Origin: Bradyrhizobium sp. WSM471
Lineage (GTDB): Bacteria > Pseudomonadota > Alphaproteobacteria > Rhizobiales > Xanthobacteraceae
DNA length: 64,000 nt
Direction of reading: 5' to 3'
Assembly (NCBI RefSeq): GCF_000244915.1
Contig: NZ_CM001442.1
Coordinates: 7,437,012-7,501,011 of the forward strand
How positions within the stretch are numbered: position 1 is the first letter of the stretch; every line of letters begins with the position of its first letter. The notes below the pieces were generated by a model, which saw only the letters and a program-made list of their open reading frames with translations, had not been told where the DNA came from and searched no databases. The translations under genes were made by a program, and so were the position numbers. Of the stretch, positions 46,718 to 54,892 are shown piece by piece.

Positions 46718-47122
46718 GTGAACTTCCAGGTCACGGTGCTGAAGATCCTGGTGAGCTATCCATGCGGCTTCGCCGTGATGGCCGACCTCAGACGCGACAT
46801 GGCGATCCTGGCCACCAGCGGTCGGGATTGGGCCGAGCGCACGAAGCGGCTAGGCGCCCGCATACCCGACCTCGACATCTTCTCGCAAGGCCTGGTCGAG
46901 CGCGAAAGCGGCGGGTGGAAGATCACCGACAAGGGTCGGGCGGTGCTGGAGTTCATGGAAGCTCGCCCGGAGACCGATCGGACGATCGAGGCGCCTTCGG
47001 CCGAGACCGTAGCAGCGCCGCTGCCCGCCCTCCCGCAACCGGCCGAGCGGGCGAACCGGCGGCGCGAACGCCGCGAGCGTCGGCGCGAGGCGCGCGAACG
47101 AGCGCGGGCCAACGCTTCCTAA
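46718..47122 (+). CDS. small winged-helix-like protein with basic tail
   Basis: 134 residues, GTG start. The N-terminal 85 residues ('VTVLKILVSYPCGFAVMADLRRDMAIL', 'GLVERESGGWKITDKGRAVLEFMEAR') look like a winged-helix protein of the restriction-system/'Mrr N'-like type. An Ala/Pro linker is followed by an extreme Arg/Glu-rich tail (ANRRRERRERRREARERARA), probably nucleic-acid binding. It was probably co-transcribed with the broken small gene upstream. No known function. Confidence 0.7.
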   Translation: MNFQVTVLKILVSYPCGFAVMADLRRDMAILATSGRDWAERTKRLGARIPDLDIFSQGLVERESGGWKITDKGRAVLEFMEARPETDRTIEAPSAETVAAPLPALPQPAERANRRRERRERRREARERARANAS

Positions 47123-47890
47123 CGTCACCCTGCGCCGTGCTGCGTAGCGCCTCGACACGGCAGCGCTCGCGGATTCTACGGAGAACAGTTGCAGAAACCT
47201 GGGAAATTTCCCGTCGCTCAAAACACAAACGCGGCGGTTGGGGAGGCGCGGAACTGGTACGTCAAATGCGCAGGAGCCGATTTACGGATGGACGTCGTCG
47301 CTATCGTCGGCGGCGTCCCGACCGGGCCGCGCCGCGGAAGCTGCTGTCCGACGAGCTGCGGCACGGCACGCGGCCCAATTCCGGCCTGATCCAACGTTGT
47401 TGATCCGGATTCCCGCCCCCGCCTCCCGGACCGATGTTTCTGCCGATGAGAGGGGGGCGAGCCGGCCGCCGGCGGCAATGGCCGACCCGTCACGTGGCCG
47501 AAGCGGCGGCTCGGGAGCGCTTGCCTATTGAATCCGGCGGCCGGCTCGAGCCCAAGCCAATATTGAGATTTCCTGTCGCGATGCGTGATGAAATGGTTGG
47601 TGCCGGTCGCAGCGCCGCTGACAGTTCGGTCAGTTGCGAACGAACGGCCCTGAAATCGCGCTTTCCAGCTCATTGACCACGGTCCAAACGTGGTCGTTCG
47701 ATGCTCTCAAATCCATTGCGGCAAGGACATTCCAAACACTCTCCTGGCCTGCGGCCGCTGGGTCGCCAGTACCGTCGCCGGGATGGCGGATTAACGCGAG
47801 CCGTGAGGCGGCGGTTTGCTCTTGCTGTACCAGCCGCCTTTTCGCGTACCCTCGGACCGGCTACAATACGCTAGGCATAGCGGGGACAGG
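47123..47890. other. 768-bp region without a convincing gene
   Basis: Several open frames exist. The best, 47434-47676 on the plus strand, has a plausible middle (WPTRHVAEAAARERLPIESGG) but no ribosome site and an odd start, so it is not called. No repeat family member was recognised. Confidence 0.35.
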
Positions 47891-48592
47891 GTGTTGTTCG
47901 ACGGGTTGTACAAATGCGAGTATCGCGCTGGCCCCGTGCTGAACCGTAGCGTCATGCATGTGCGCGGTGGCCGCATGCTGGGGGGAAACTCGGCTTTCGC
48001 CCACGTCGGAAGCTACGAAGAGATCGATGGCGTGATCGTCGGTCGCGTAGCCGGACAGCGCCATGCCATGAATCCCGAGGTGCGGCAGCTCTATGGTGCG
48101 GACGATGACGAGCTGATCCTGCGCGGCCGCGCGGTTGGCGATTCCTATCATTTCGACGCCTCTCCGGTCCGGCTCCCTAATCAAGTGATGCATGCCGTGA
48201 TGACCAGCTTGGACGAGGAGGCATTGCCGCCGCCAGGAAAGGTCGGCAACGGCGGCATCCCAAATGGCCTTTACGGGCTGCGCATGCGCGCGCTCGATGG
48301 GATTGACGGCGGACTGACCGGTGTGATGCTGCTGGAGGACGGCCGCATGCTGGGCGGAGACGCCTTCTTCTACTATCTCGGCTCTTACTCCTCTGCGGAT
48401 AACCGCTGGCGCGGTGAAATCGTCAACCAGGAACACACGGCGGCTCGCGACGCGATCTTCGGCGGTTACGAAGTGGGCATTGGCTTCTCGGGCAGCTGCG
48501 AGGCCGATGGCGCCGTTTGGGAGGCGACGGCGCTGGCCGGAAAACGAAGTTTCCAGCTGGCCGCCGAGATGAAGCTGCTGCACAGGATCTGA
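47891..48592 (+). CDS. protein with two tandem GrlR-like domains
   Basis: 233 residues from a GTG at 47891. Two copies of a GrlR-like barrel unit are visible: residues 2-60 ('LFDGLYKCEYRAG...HVRGGRMLGGNSAFAHVGSYEEIDGVIVGRVAGQRHAMNP') and about 125-195 ('NGLYGLRMRALDG...LLEDGRMLGGDAFFYYLGSYSSADNRWRGEIVNQEHT'). GrlR in enteropathogenic E. coli is a lipocalin-like negative regulator of type III secretion. Single-domain relatives are widespread in rhizobia with unknown role; the tandem form is less usual. The longer frame from 47816 is less likely. Confidence 0.75.
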   Translation: MLFDGLYKCEYRAGPVLNRSVMHVRGGRMLGGNSAFAHVGSYEEIDGVIVGRVAGQRHAMNPEVRQLYGADDDELILRGRAVGDSYHFDASPVRLPNQVMHAVMTSLDEEALPPPGKVGNGGIPNGLYGLRMRALDGIDGGLTGVMLLEDGRMLGGDAFFYYLGSYSSADNRWRGEIVNQEHTAARDAIFGGYEVGIGFSGSCEADGAVWEATALAGKRSFQLAAEMKLLHRI

Positions 48593-48767
48593 AATAGTTC
48601 AGTTCGTGCTCTGGTGAAGCCGCTTCAACGGTCCACCATGGCGTAGAAACCGGTCCGGGATCAGTTCATCTCCGCAGACGGCCGCGCCACACCGTCAAGC
48701 CTATCTCTGAGAGATCTCAGAATCATGGTCACGCAGTCAGTCCGTAGCTTCACAAGTTCCAAGACGT

Positions 48768-49895
48768 TCAGACGGCATCTAGCGGCATCAAGAACGTGAA
48801 CCGTGTCTCCTCTGGAGTTGATGTGACCGTCAGCCTTCCCTTGTGAGCTTCTGCGATCTGGGACGCAATATAGAGGCCCAACCCGAGACCCTGACGGCTG
48901 GCACGAGCCTTTCCGCGAAAGAATGGCTCGAACAGCTTGTCCATTGCTTCGGGAGGGATGGGATCCCCCGCGTTGGAGACCCAAAGTTCGAATGCGGTTG
49001 CGGTCGTCTCGGCGCCCACCACGACTGGCTTGTTCGAGGACCCGTGCGTCAGCGCATTGCCCACCAGGTTGGATAGGAGCTGACCTATCCTGGTGCGATC
49101 GCAATTCACGGCGCGATCGATCTCGAATTCGGCGTCGATCACCCGGCCGGGCGTTGCCAATCTGAGCTCGTCGACGACTTGAGCGAGAGTGCGTTCCAGC
49201 GGTTCGGTCGTGTTGCGGTCAAGAGATATTCCGCCGCCGAGCCGGCCGCGCGCAAAATCGAGCACGTCGTCGATCAGCGCGGACATCCTCATGACCGTCG
49301 TCTGCATCATCGCGATGATCTGGCGCTCCTTCTCGCTCTGGACGGTGCGATCCAGAATACGGGCGCCGGCGCTGATCGAGGCGAGCGGATTGCGGAGGTC
49401 ATGGCCCAGGACCGCAATGAACTGCTCGCGCAACTCGGAGGCCTCGTTCTCGCGCTGTAGCCGTTCCTCAATCGCCTTCTCGGCTGCCTTCGCCAACTCG
49501 CGTGCCGAAAGCAGTTCTTGTTCGTACCGCCGCCGATCGGTCGCCTTAATCAGTGCGAGCCGTATCAGCAGCAGCTTGCCGTCGGCATCCCGGCGCTCGT
49601 TCGCGTTCGCGATCATCTGCAGCGGGGTATCGTCGGCAGCCAGCATGTCGATAGCGAACTCCTGGAAGGAGCCCTGCATACGCAGAAGGGGCGCGATGTG
49701 GGTTTCGTAGTAGATGCGGCCCGGCATGGTCAGGAAATCGCTGAAGCGTTTCCCGATCATCTGCTCGGCCGAACGTCCGCTCCAGTCCAGGAACGTCCGG
49801 TTCACCTGATCGACGCGACCGTTCGCCTGCAGGGTGATGTACCCACACGGTGCGTTCTCGACCAGGTCCTGGAAATCTGGGCCAGAGATGTCCAC
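48768..49895 (-). CDS. PAS-domain sensor histidine kinase partnered with RsbQ
   Basis: 375 residues, GTG start. An N-terminal PAS domain (8-118: 'DFQDLVENAPCGYITLQANGRVDQVNRTFLDWSG') is followed by a coiled coil (120-160), HisKA with H165 ('AVLGHDLRNPLASISAGARILD') and HATPase_c ('GQLLSNLVGNALTHG', 'LGLGLYIASQIAEAH'). There is no membrane segment, so it is cytoplasmic. The start overlaps the RsbQ stop by one base (TAGTG), so the proteins are made together. In Bacillus, RsbQ feeds a small hydrophobic signal to the PAS domain of RsbP; here the PAS output is a kinase. The probable target receiver gene upstream has a nonsense codon. Confidence 0.9.
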   Translation of the reverse strand: MDISGPDFQDLVENAPCGYITLQANGRVDQVNRTFLDWSGRSAEQMIGKRFSDFLTMPGRIYYETHIAPLLRMQGSFQEFAIDMLAADDTPLQMIANANERRDADGKLLLIRLALIKATDRRRYEQELLSARELAKAAEKAIEERLQRENEASELREQFIAVLGHDLRNPLASISAGARILDRTVQSEKERQIIAMMQTTVMRMSALIDDVLDFARGRLGGGISLDRNTTEPLERTLAQVVDELRLATPGRVIDAEFEIDRAVNCDRTRIGQLLSNLVGNALTHGSSNKPVVVGAETTATAFELWVSNAGDPIPPEAMDKLFEPFFRGKARASRQGLGLGLYIASQIAEAHKGRLTVTSTPEETRFTFLMPLDAV

Positions 49896-50686
49896 TAGAC
49901 GAATGTCCGCATCGCCTCGACCACTTCATCCGGCGCGCTGAGGTTCGGACAATGGCCTGTCGCCTTCAGAACGATCATCCGGCTGTTTGGAATGCTGCGG
50001 TTCACGTAATCGCCGACCTCCTGGGATGCGATGATGTCCTCGCTACACTGCAGGACCAGGGTCGGAACGCTGACGCCCGGCAGATCCTTCCGGTTGTCGG
50101 AGGTGAAGGTCACGCGGGCGAATGCCTTTGCGATCTCGGGATCCGTTCGGCAGAAGCTGTTGGTGAGCTCGGCTCCAAGCTCTGGGCGATCCGGATTGCC
50201 CATGATCGCCGGCGCCATCTGCGCGGACCAGCCCATGTGGTTGGACTCCAGAAACTGAAGGAGCTCCTCGATCTGCTTTGCGCTGAACCCGCCCACATAG
50301 CCTTCGTCGTCGATGTAGCGGGCGGAGGGGCCGATAAGCACCAGCTTGCCGAACATGCCGGGCGCCTTCTGAGCGGCGAGCACCCCGATCATGCTGCTGA
50401 CCGAATGACCGACGAAGACGGAGTCCTGGAGATCTAGCTCGCGGCCGATTTCCACCACGTCGTCCGCATACCCGCCCAGGCTGGAATACTTGCTCCGGTC
50501 GTACGCCGACAGATCGGAGCCGCCGGCGCCCACGTGGTCGAACACGACCGTCTTGAAGTCCTTCTCGAAAGCGGGCGCCACAAACCGCCACATGTTCTGG
50601 TCGCAGCCGAAGCCGTGAGCGAACATCATCCCCCTGCTGCCGGCTCCCCGGACGTGGACATTGTTTCGTTCGATCACGCCCGGCAT
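49895..50686 (-). CDS. rsbQ: RsbQ-like alpha/beta hydrolase
   Basis: 263 residues from the ATG at 50686 (AGAGG upstream); the frame extends to 50851 without support. 'IERNNVHVRGAGSRGMMFAHGFGCDQNMWRFVAPAFEKDFKTVVFDHVGAGGSDLSAYD' is characteristic of RsbQ. The triad is visible: Ser95 in 'FVGHSVSSMIG', Asp in 'CSEDIIAS' and His in 'ATGHCPNLS'. RsbQ proteins process or deliver a small hydrophobic molecule that activates a partner PAS protein. The partner here is the histidine kinase directly downstream, overlapping by one base. The symbol is given by family similarity. Confidence 0.88.
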   Translation of the reverse strand: MPGVIERNNVHVRGAGSRGMMFAHGFGCDQNMWRFVAPAFEKDFKTVVFDHVGAGGSDLSAYDRSKYSSLGGYADDVVEIGRELDLQDSVFVGHSVSSMIGVLAAQKAPGMFGKLVLIGPSARYIDDEGYVGGFSAKQIEELLQFLESNHMGWSAQMAPAIMGNPDRPELGAELTNSFCRTDPEIAKAFARVTFTSDNRKDLPGVSVPTLVLQCSEDIIASQEVGDYVNRSIPNSRMIVLKATGHCPNLSAPDEVVEAMRTFV

Positions 50687-50804
50687 CGGTAGCCTCTTCT
50701 TATTTCGGGAGGTTTTTGTCATCCTAGTCGCGGCCGAGTGGCTCGCCAACAGATCTCTTCCTGGACCGGCCGGAGTACCGGGGTCGAGGGGGATGTCTTG
50801 GATT

Positions 50805-51167
50805 TCAACCGAGGCTCGGCCTTTCCTTGCCCATCGTCCTGATGGCCTCAACGATACGGTCCGGATGGTACGGTTTGTGGAGGGTGAAACTGTCCGGGAC
50901 CGGCCTGGCCTCGACCGGGGAAAAGCCGGTCACGTAGATAACGGGGAGCCCCGGATCGCGCTCTCGGCACCGCTCCGCGATCTGCCAACCGTCGATACGT
51001 CCGGGCAGCTTGATGTCGGTGACGAGAATGTCCGGATGTTTCGTTCGGCACAATCATAGTGCCTCCTCGCCTTCTCCGGCCTCGATCACGTTCCAACCTT
51101 CGTCGCGCAGCGCCTCGACTACGAACTCCCGAACGAGCGGATCGTCCTCGACTACAAGTATACGCAC
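50805..51167 (-). pseudogene. receiver-domain response regulator with in-frame TGA
   Basis: From a GTG at 51167 the frame reads 'VRILVVEDDPLVREFVVEALRDEGWNVIEAGEGEEAL', then TGA (51054-51056), then continues in the same frame 'LCRTKHPDILVTDIKLPGRIDGWQIAERCRERDPGLPVIYVTGFSPVEARPVPDSFTLHKPYHPDRIVEAIR' to 50805. Together this is an ordinary CheY-like receiver of about 120 residues with D in 'VTDIKLPG' and K in 'LHKPY'. A single base change to TGA splits it. It lies 118 nt upstream of rsbQ on the same strand and would be the natural phosphate acceptor of the RsbQ-PAS kinase. Confidence 0.8.
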
Positions 51168-51255
51168 CGGACGACCCTCAAGACTTTGATTCGCAATCAG
51201 TTTCGAACGTCTGAGGTACGGCGAGGTTCCGCTGCTGACGTTCTCGGTCGAACGG

Positions 51256-51522
51256 CTACTCCTCGGGCTGGCACTCCGGGCAGGTATCGCCGACCGAATC
51301 CAGCACTTGGCGGACCTCGGCGACGGCCTGGTCCGGAGACAAACCGTCTGGGGGTTCCTGCCTCGCGATGTCCAACGCGCGCTCCCGGGCGTGAGGGTCG
51401 GCGCGGTCCTTCGCCCAGCCATGCTCCTCGCATTCGTGAACGACGCCCGCCTCCTGCAGCACGCCGAGCGCCCATCCGCGCAGTGTTCTGATCGCCGGGC
51501 GTCTTTCCTTCGTCATCAGCAT
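51256..51522 (-). CDS. small conserved-type protein, unknown
   Basis: 88 residues (MLMTKERRPAIRTLRGWALGVLQEAGVVHECEEHGW...). The ATG at 51522 has GGAG 8-11 nt upstream. The sequence has regularly spaced Trp, Cys and acidic residues and ends with 'SVGDTCPECQPEE', including a CPEC pair that could bind metal. I recall similar short proteins in Bradyrhizobium but no function. Confidence 0.65.
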   Translation of the reverse strand: MLMTKERRPAIRTLRGWALGVLQEAGVVHECEEHGWAKDRADPHARERALDIARQEPPDGLSPDQAVAEVRQVLDSVGDTCPECQPEE

Positions 51523-51769
51523 CGAGCTTGCTCCTGCCGGGACGAATCCCTTCGCCCGTCTTCTCGTTCCGGGCGGTTAGCACGCAGCAGGGATTCGCAA
51601 TCGGCAGGGCTGAGGTTTGTTCCCGTGTTCCGCGGCGCTGTGCACAACGCCACCTTCCGGTGCCAGCATGAGGCGCGCCCCAAGCTCTGCGGGGTGTTCA
51701 GCGTTGCTATCCCGACCGCGGAAGGTGTAATTGCACTCGCGGGTACCTCTGAAGTAGCAGGAGGGGTGC

Positions 51770-53461
51770 GTGGGTAACTGGCTCGTCGTTCCCGAGGGGA
51801 CAGGCCTGGCGAGGCGGACCCGAGCGCGTCGCGCCGCGCAATACGTCCGGATGTCGAGGGAGCTCCAACGCTACTCGATCAAGAACCAGATGGCAGCCAT
51901 CGCCACCTATGCCGAGGCGAACGCTCTTACAATCGTCCGCACCTATGCGGACGAGGGCCGCAGCGGCCTCCGGATCAAGGGACGGCCGGGTCTCATTGAG
52001 CTGATTGAGGACGTGCAGTCGGGGCAAGCCGACTTCGACCACATCCTCGTCTACGACGTCAGTCGTTGGGGGCGATTCCAGGATGTCGACGAGAGCGCCT
52101 ACTACGAATTCCTGTGCAAGCGGAGCGGCGTGCAGGTCGAATACTGCGCGGAGCTCTTCAAGAACGACGGCACCTTCGTTTCAGGGATCGCGAAAAGCCT
52201 GAAGCGCGGCATGGCCGCAGAGTGGAGCCGGGAACTCTCGGTCAAGGTGCACGCGGGACACTGCCGGGTCGCGAGCCTCGGTTACCGGGTCGGCGCTCCT
52301 GTGGGTTACGGCCTTCGACGCTTGATGGTCGACGAAAGCGAGCATCCCAAGGGCTTTCTCGCAAAGGGCCAGTTCAAGGCCCTGCAATCGGATCGCGTTC
52401 GCCTGCAGCACGGCTCCGCTGAGGAGGCGGCCGTGATCCGGTCCATTTTCGATCAGTTCGTGAACGGCCGAAGATCGTACAGCGACATCAGGCGACACCT
52501 GAACGACGCAGGCATCGCCAATCACAATGGCCGCCCTTGGACCGACGGTATGATCCCCACCATCCTGGCGAACGAGAACTACATCGGTAAGACCGTCTAC
52601 AATCGCACCTCGCGACGGTTGGGGCAGAAGCTGGTCAAGAATCCGGATCACACCTGGGTCCGAGGCGCTGCGCAGATCGAGCCTATCGTGGACCCCGGCA
52701 TCTTCGCACGCGCCCAGAAACTGCTGGCCGAACGGCGCGTGGAGATCCCCGAAAATGAGATGTTGTTGCGCCTGCGCCTTACGCTGCGCCGGCGCGGAAA
52801 GCTCAACTCGCGCATCATCAATACGACGCTCGGTCTCAATCACGTCTCGGCGTACGTGAAGCATTTCGGATCGCTGCGGAAGGCGTATGCGCTGATCGGA
52901 TACGAGTCGCCGCGCGACTGCGACTGGATCGACACCCGGGAGTTTTGGACTGCCGAACAGGCGAGGCACGTAACCGAGCTCGCGGAGGTGTTGCGAAACG
53001 ACGTTGGTCTTCGGCCGGAGCTCGCTCCGGACGGGATCGGCGTCGATGTCGAAGGCAGGCGGGTAGTTTCGTTTCTCGTCGCGCGACGGCTGGCGCGACG
53101 GGGAGAGGATCACGCTGCGCAATGGAAGGCCTATCGAAGACAGATTTCATCGGGCCTGCTTGCCGTGATGCGGTTGGATGCGGCAAATCGCGAGATCGAG
53201 GATTACGTTCTACTGCCTGCCTCGTTGAGGTCGGGACGCTACGTCTGGCTCGCATCAGGCTCCCTTCGTCGCCATCGCGGGGCGCTTTACCGGGAAAGGG
53301 GGGCGCTGTTCGCGGCCATCAAAGCAACGCTGGCAAAAACCACCCGTGCCGCCCCAACCAGCTCAGCACCGCCGAAAAAGCGATCGAGATCAGGCCAGCC
53401 CAAAGCCAAGGGCTTCGGCGGGCGGCGCTTACGGTGCGGAGGTACAAAATCGCACCGATGA
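51770..53461 (+). CDS. large serine recombinase
   Basis: 563 residues, GTG start with AGGAGGGG upstream. N-terminal resolvase domain with catalytic Ser29 ('AAQYVRMSRELQRYSIKNQ'), 'YADEGRSGLRIKGRPGL' and 'FDHILVYDVSRWGRF'; then the Recombinase domain ('VIRSIFDQFVNGRRSYSDIRRHLNDAGIANHNGRPWTDGMIPTILANENYIGKTVYNR'), where the zinc-ribbon cysteines usual in phage serine integrases are absent. The C-terminal 180 residues are of unknown fold. The last 45 residues are Lys/Arg/Ser/Pro-rich and overlap, on the opposite strand, a small gene with a good ribosome site (53319). It could move the neighbouring cassette. No attachment sites were recognised. Confidence 0.88.
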   Translation: MGNWLVVPEGTGLARRTRARRAAQYVRMSRELQRYSIKNQMAAIATYAEANALTIVRTYADEGRSGLRIKGRPGLIELIEDVQSGQADFDHILVYDVSRWGRFQDVDESAYYEFLCKRSGVQVEYCAELFKNDGTFVSGIAKSLKRGMAAEWSRELSVKVHAGHCRVASLGYRVGAPVGYGLRRLMVDESEHPKGFLAKGQFKALQSDRVRLQHGSAEEAAVIRSIFDQFVNGRRSYSDIRRHLNDAGIANHNGRPWTDGMIPTILANENYIGKTVYNRTSRRLGQKLVKNPDHTWVRGAAQIEPIVDPGIFARAQKLLAERRVEIPENEMLLRLRLTLRRRGKLNSRIINTTLGLNHVSAYVKHFGSLRKAYALIGYESPRDCDWIDTREFWTAEQARHVTELAEVLRNDVGLRPELAPDGIGVDVEGRRVVSFLVARRLARRGEDHAAQWKAYRRQISSGLLAVMRLDAANREIEDYVLLPASLRSGRYVWLASGSLRRHRGALYRERGALFAAIKATLAKTTRAAPTSSAPPKKRSRSGQPKAKGFGGRRLRCGGTKSHR

Positions 53462-53543
53462 GAGTGCCGTAATTCCTTCGGAAGTCACCGTTCAGCTTCG
53501 CGATCTTGGACAATTCCGAGGAGGTGTCCACGTCATTCGCCAT
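53319..53543 (-). CDS. small membrane-anchored protein overlapping the recombinase 3' end
   Basis: 74 residues: a hydrophilic first half (MANDVDTSSELSKIAKLNGDFRRNYG) and a C-terminal hydrophobic helix (about 46-66, 'SPWLWAGLISIAFSAVLSWLGRHGWFLPALL'). AAGGAG lies upstream of the ATG at suitable spacing. The 143-bp antisense overlap with the recombinase tail means one of the two ends is suspect. The membrane-protein pattern here looks more natural than the recombinase tail. Confidence 0.6.
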   Translation of the reverse strand: MANDVDTSSELSKIAKLNGDFRRNYGTLIGAILYLRTVSAARRSPWLWAGLISIAFSAVLSWLGRHGWFLPALL

Positions 53544-53673
53544 CGGGCTGGCTCCTTCGTCTCGCTAGGACCAGCGCCTTATGAACCACTGTTTTGCCCG
53601 ACGGAGCAAGACAAATTTCGTCTTATCGGAATTCTCTGGCGCCGTTTCCAAGCCACCCGATCGGCTCGAACCG

Positions 53674-54312
53674 CTAGGCGGCTTCGCCGATATATCTCTC
53701 CTCACTCCGCTTCTGATTGATGAGATTCAACAGCTGCGCCGAGGCCCGCGCGTCGCATAGGGCGCGGTGGTGGGTGGCGAGCGATATGCCGTAGATCTCG
53801 CAGAGCTTCCCCAGTCCGTAGGACTTGTGTCCCGGATAGCGCCGCCGCATCCCGGCACACGTGCAGAGCTTCGGAAATCTGAAGCGCCGCCCAATCCGCT
53901 CGAATTCGTAGGTGATGAAACCGTAGTCGAAGCTGACGTTATGGGCGACGAAGATGCCGTCGGCCATGAACTGCATGAAGGAATCCGCGACTTCGGCGAA
54001 CAAAGGCGCGTCCCGAACCATTTCGTTCGTGATGCCGGTCAGCTGGACGATCTTTGCCGGAATGGAACGCTGCGGGTTGAGGAGAGAGTGCCACTCGTCC
54101 ACGACCCGGTGGTTGCGGATCTTCACAGCGCCGATCTCGGTGATGCGGTCGCCGTTCGACCATGAGCCGGTGGTCTCGATGTCGACCACGACGTAATCCT
54201 GCTCGGGGTCGAAGCGGTAACCCCGCGCGCGCGAGGCACTACCTGGTTTTCTACCCCCAAAAAATAGCGCTTCTCGCCAGCACCTTGCCGAACCAGCCCG
54301 GAACTCGACCAC
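53674..54312 (-). CDS. DnaQ-like 3'-5' exonuclease (DEDDh)
   Basis: 212 residues, GTG start uncertain. Exo I 'VVVDIETTGSWSNGDRITEIGAVKI' gives the first Asp/Glu pair, Exo II 'FVAHNVSFDYGFI' the second Asp and Exo III 'ATHHRALCDARASAQLL' the His/Asp. This is the DEDDh group of RNase T/DNA polymerase III epsilon proteins, which remove nucleotides from 3' ends. The first 35 residues before the domain are basic and of unclear value. No polymerase is nearby. The location beside a recombinase and a caspase-helicase fusion suggests a role with mobile or defence DNA. Confidence 0.85.
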   Translation of the reverse strand: MVEFRAGSARCWREALFFGGRKPGSASRARGYRFDPEQDYVVVDIETTGSWSNGDRITEIGAVKIRNHRVVDEWHSLLNPQRSIPAKIVQLTGITNEMVRDAPLFAEVADSFMQFMADGIFVAHNVSFDYGFITYEFERIGRRFRFPKLCTCAGMRRRYPGHKSYGLGKLCEIYGISLATHHRALCDARASAQLLNLINQKRSEERYIGEAA

Positions 54313-54892
54313 AGGACTAATTAGGGAACGAAGGGGACGGTGCGGGACCGATGGGGATTTAATCCGCCTCTAAATTCCCCACAGTGGCCCCCAGGGCCCC
54401 ACCTCGGCGACCTCCTCGCCGCTTGCCCCGGCTTCCCCGGAGCCCCCCGCCCTCGTCGGGGGCAAAGTCCATCCGGGCGCTGCTAGGCGCCCAAAGAGAA
54501 TATTATTCTACTTTCGGTTTTGCCGATTCCGCCTCGGACGGCGCCGCCAGGCACCTCTTTCCTGCCGTCGTCGCACCCGCCGAAGCACAACGCCAAGGAT
54601 CGGTATGCGGCCGATCCGGCAGCGCACAATCGACCGCGTCCGCGGTCGCCGCCATCGCCTCCGTCGCTGCCGGTGCAACGGCGGTCGGATATCGAATCCT
54701 TGCTCTATGAAGGGCCCGTTCCGACGTGATGGGTCCGCTCCGGGTCGGGCGGCGATGCTGGAGGATGCGCCTCTGAAGCGCTATGCCGGCCCGAGCGAGA
54801 AAAGGTCGCGCGCGACTCACCGCCGATCGGCCTAATGTGATCCGGGTCCGCCCGGGCGGACCATTTCGGCGAGAGAACTCAGGAGGGCGTGA
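54313..54892. other. 580-bp intergenic region upstream of the caspase-helicase gene
   Basis: No gene is seen. A degenerate GGGTCA-type element (GGTCCGCTCCGGGTCGGGCG) lies at about 54732-54751. Near the start codon AGGAGGG (54881-54887) is a strong ribosome site. A Pro/Cys-coding-looking GC-rich tract (54384-54500) is probably non-coding. Confidence 0.4.

Noticed and set aside
47434..47676. 80-residue plus-strand frame
   Set aside because: The middle looks faintly coding, but there is no ribosome site and its ends look random.
51054..51056. In-frame TGA in the receiver gene as selenocysteine or readthrough
   Set aside because: The position is an ordinary surface residue in CheY-like proteins, and no SECIS-like context or selenoprotein family fits; a nonsense mutation is simpler.
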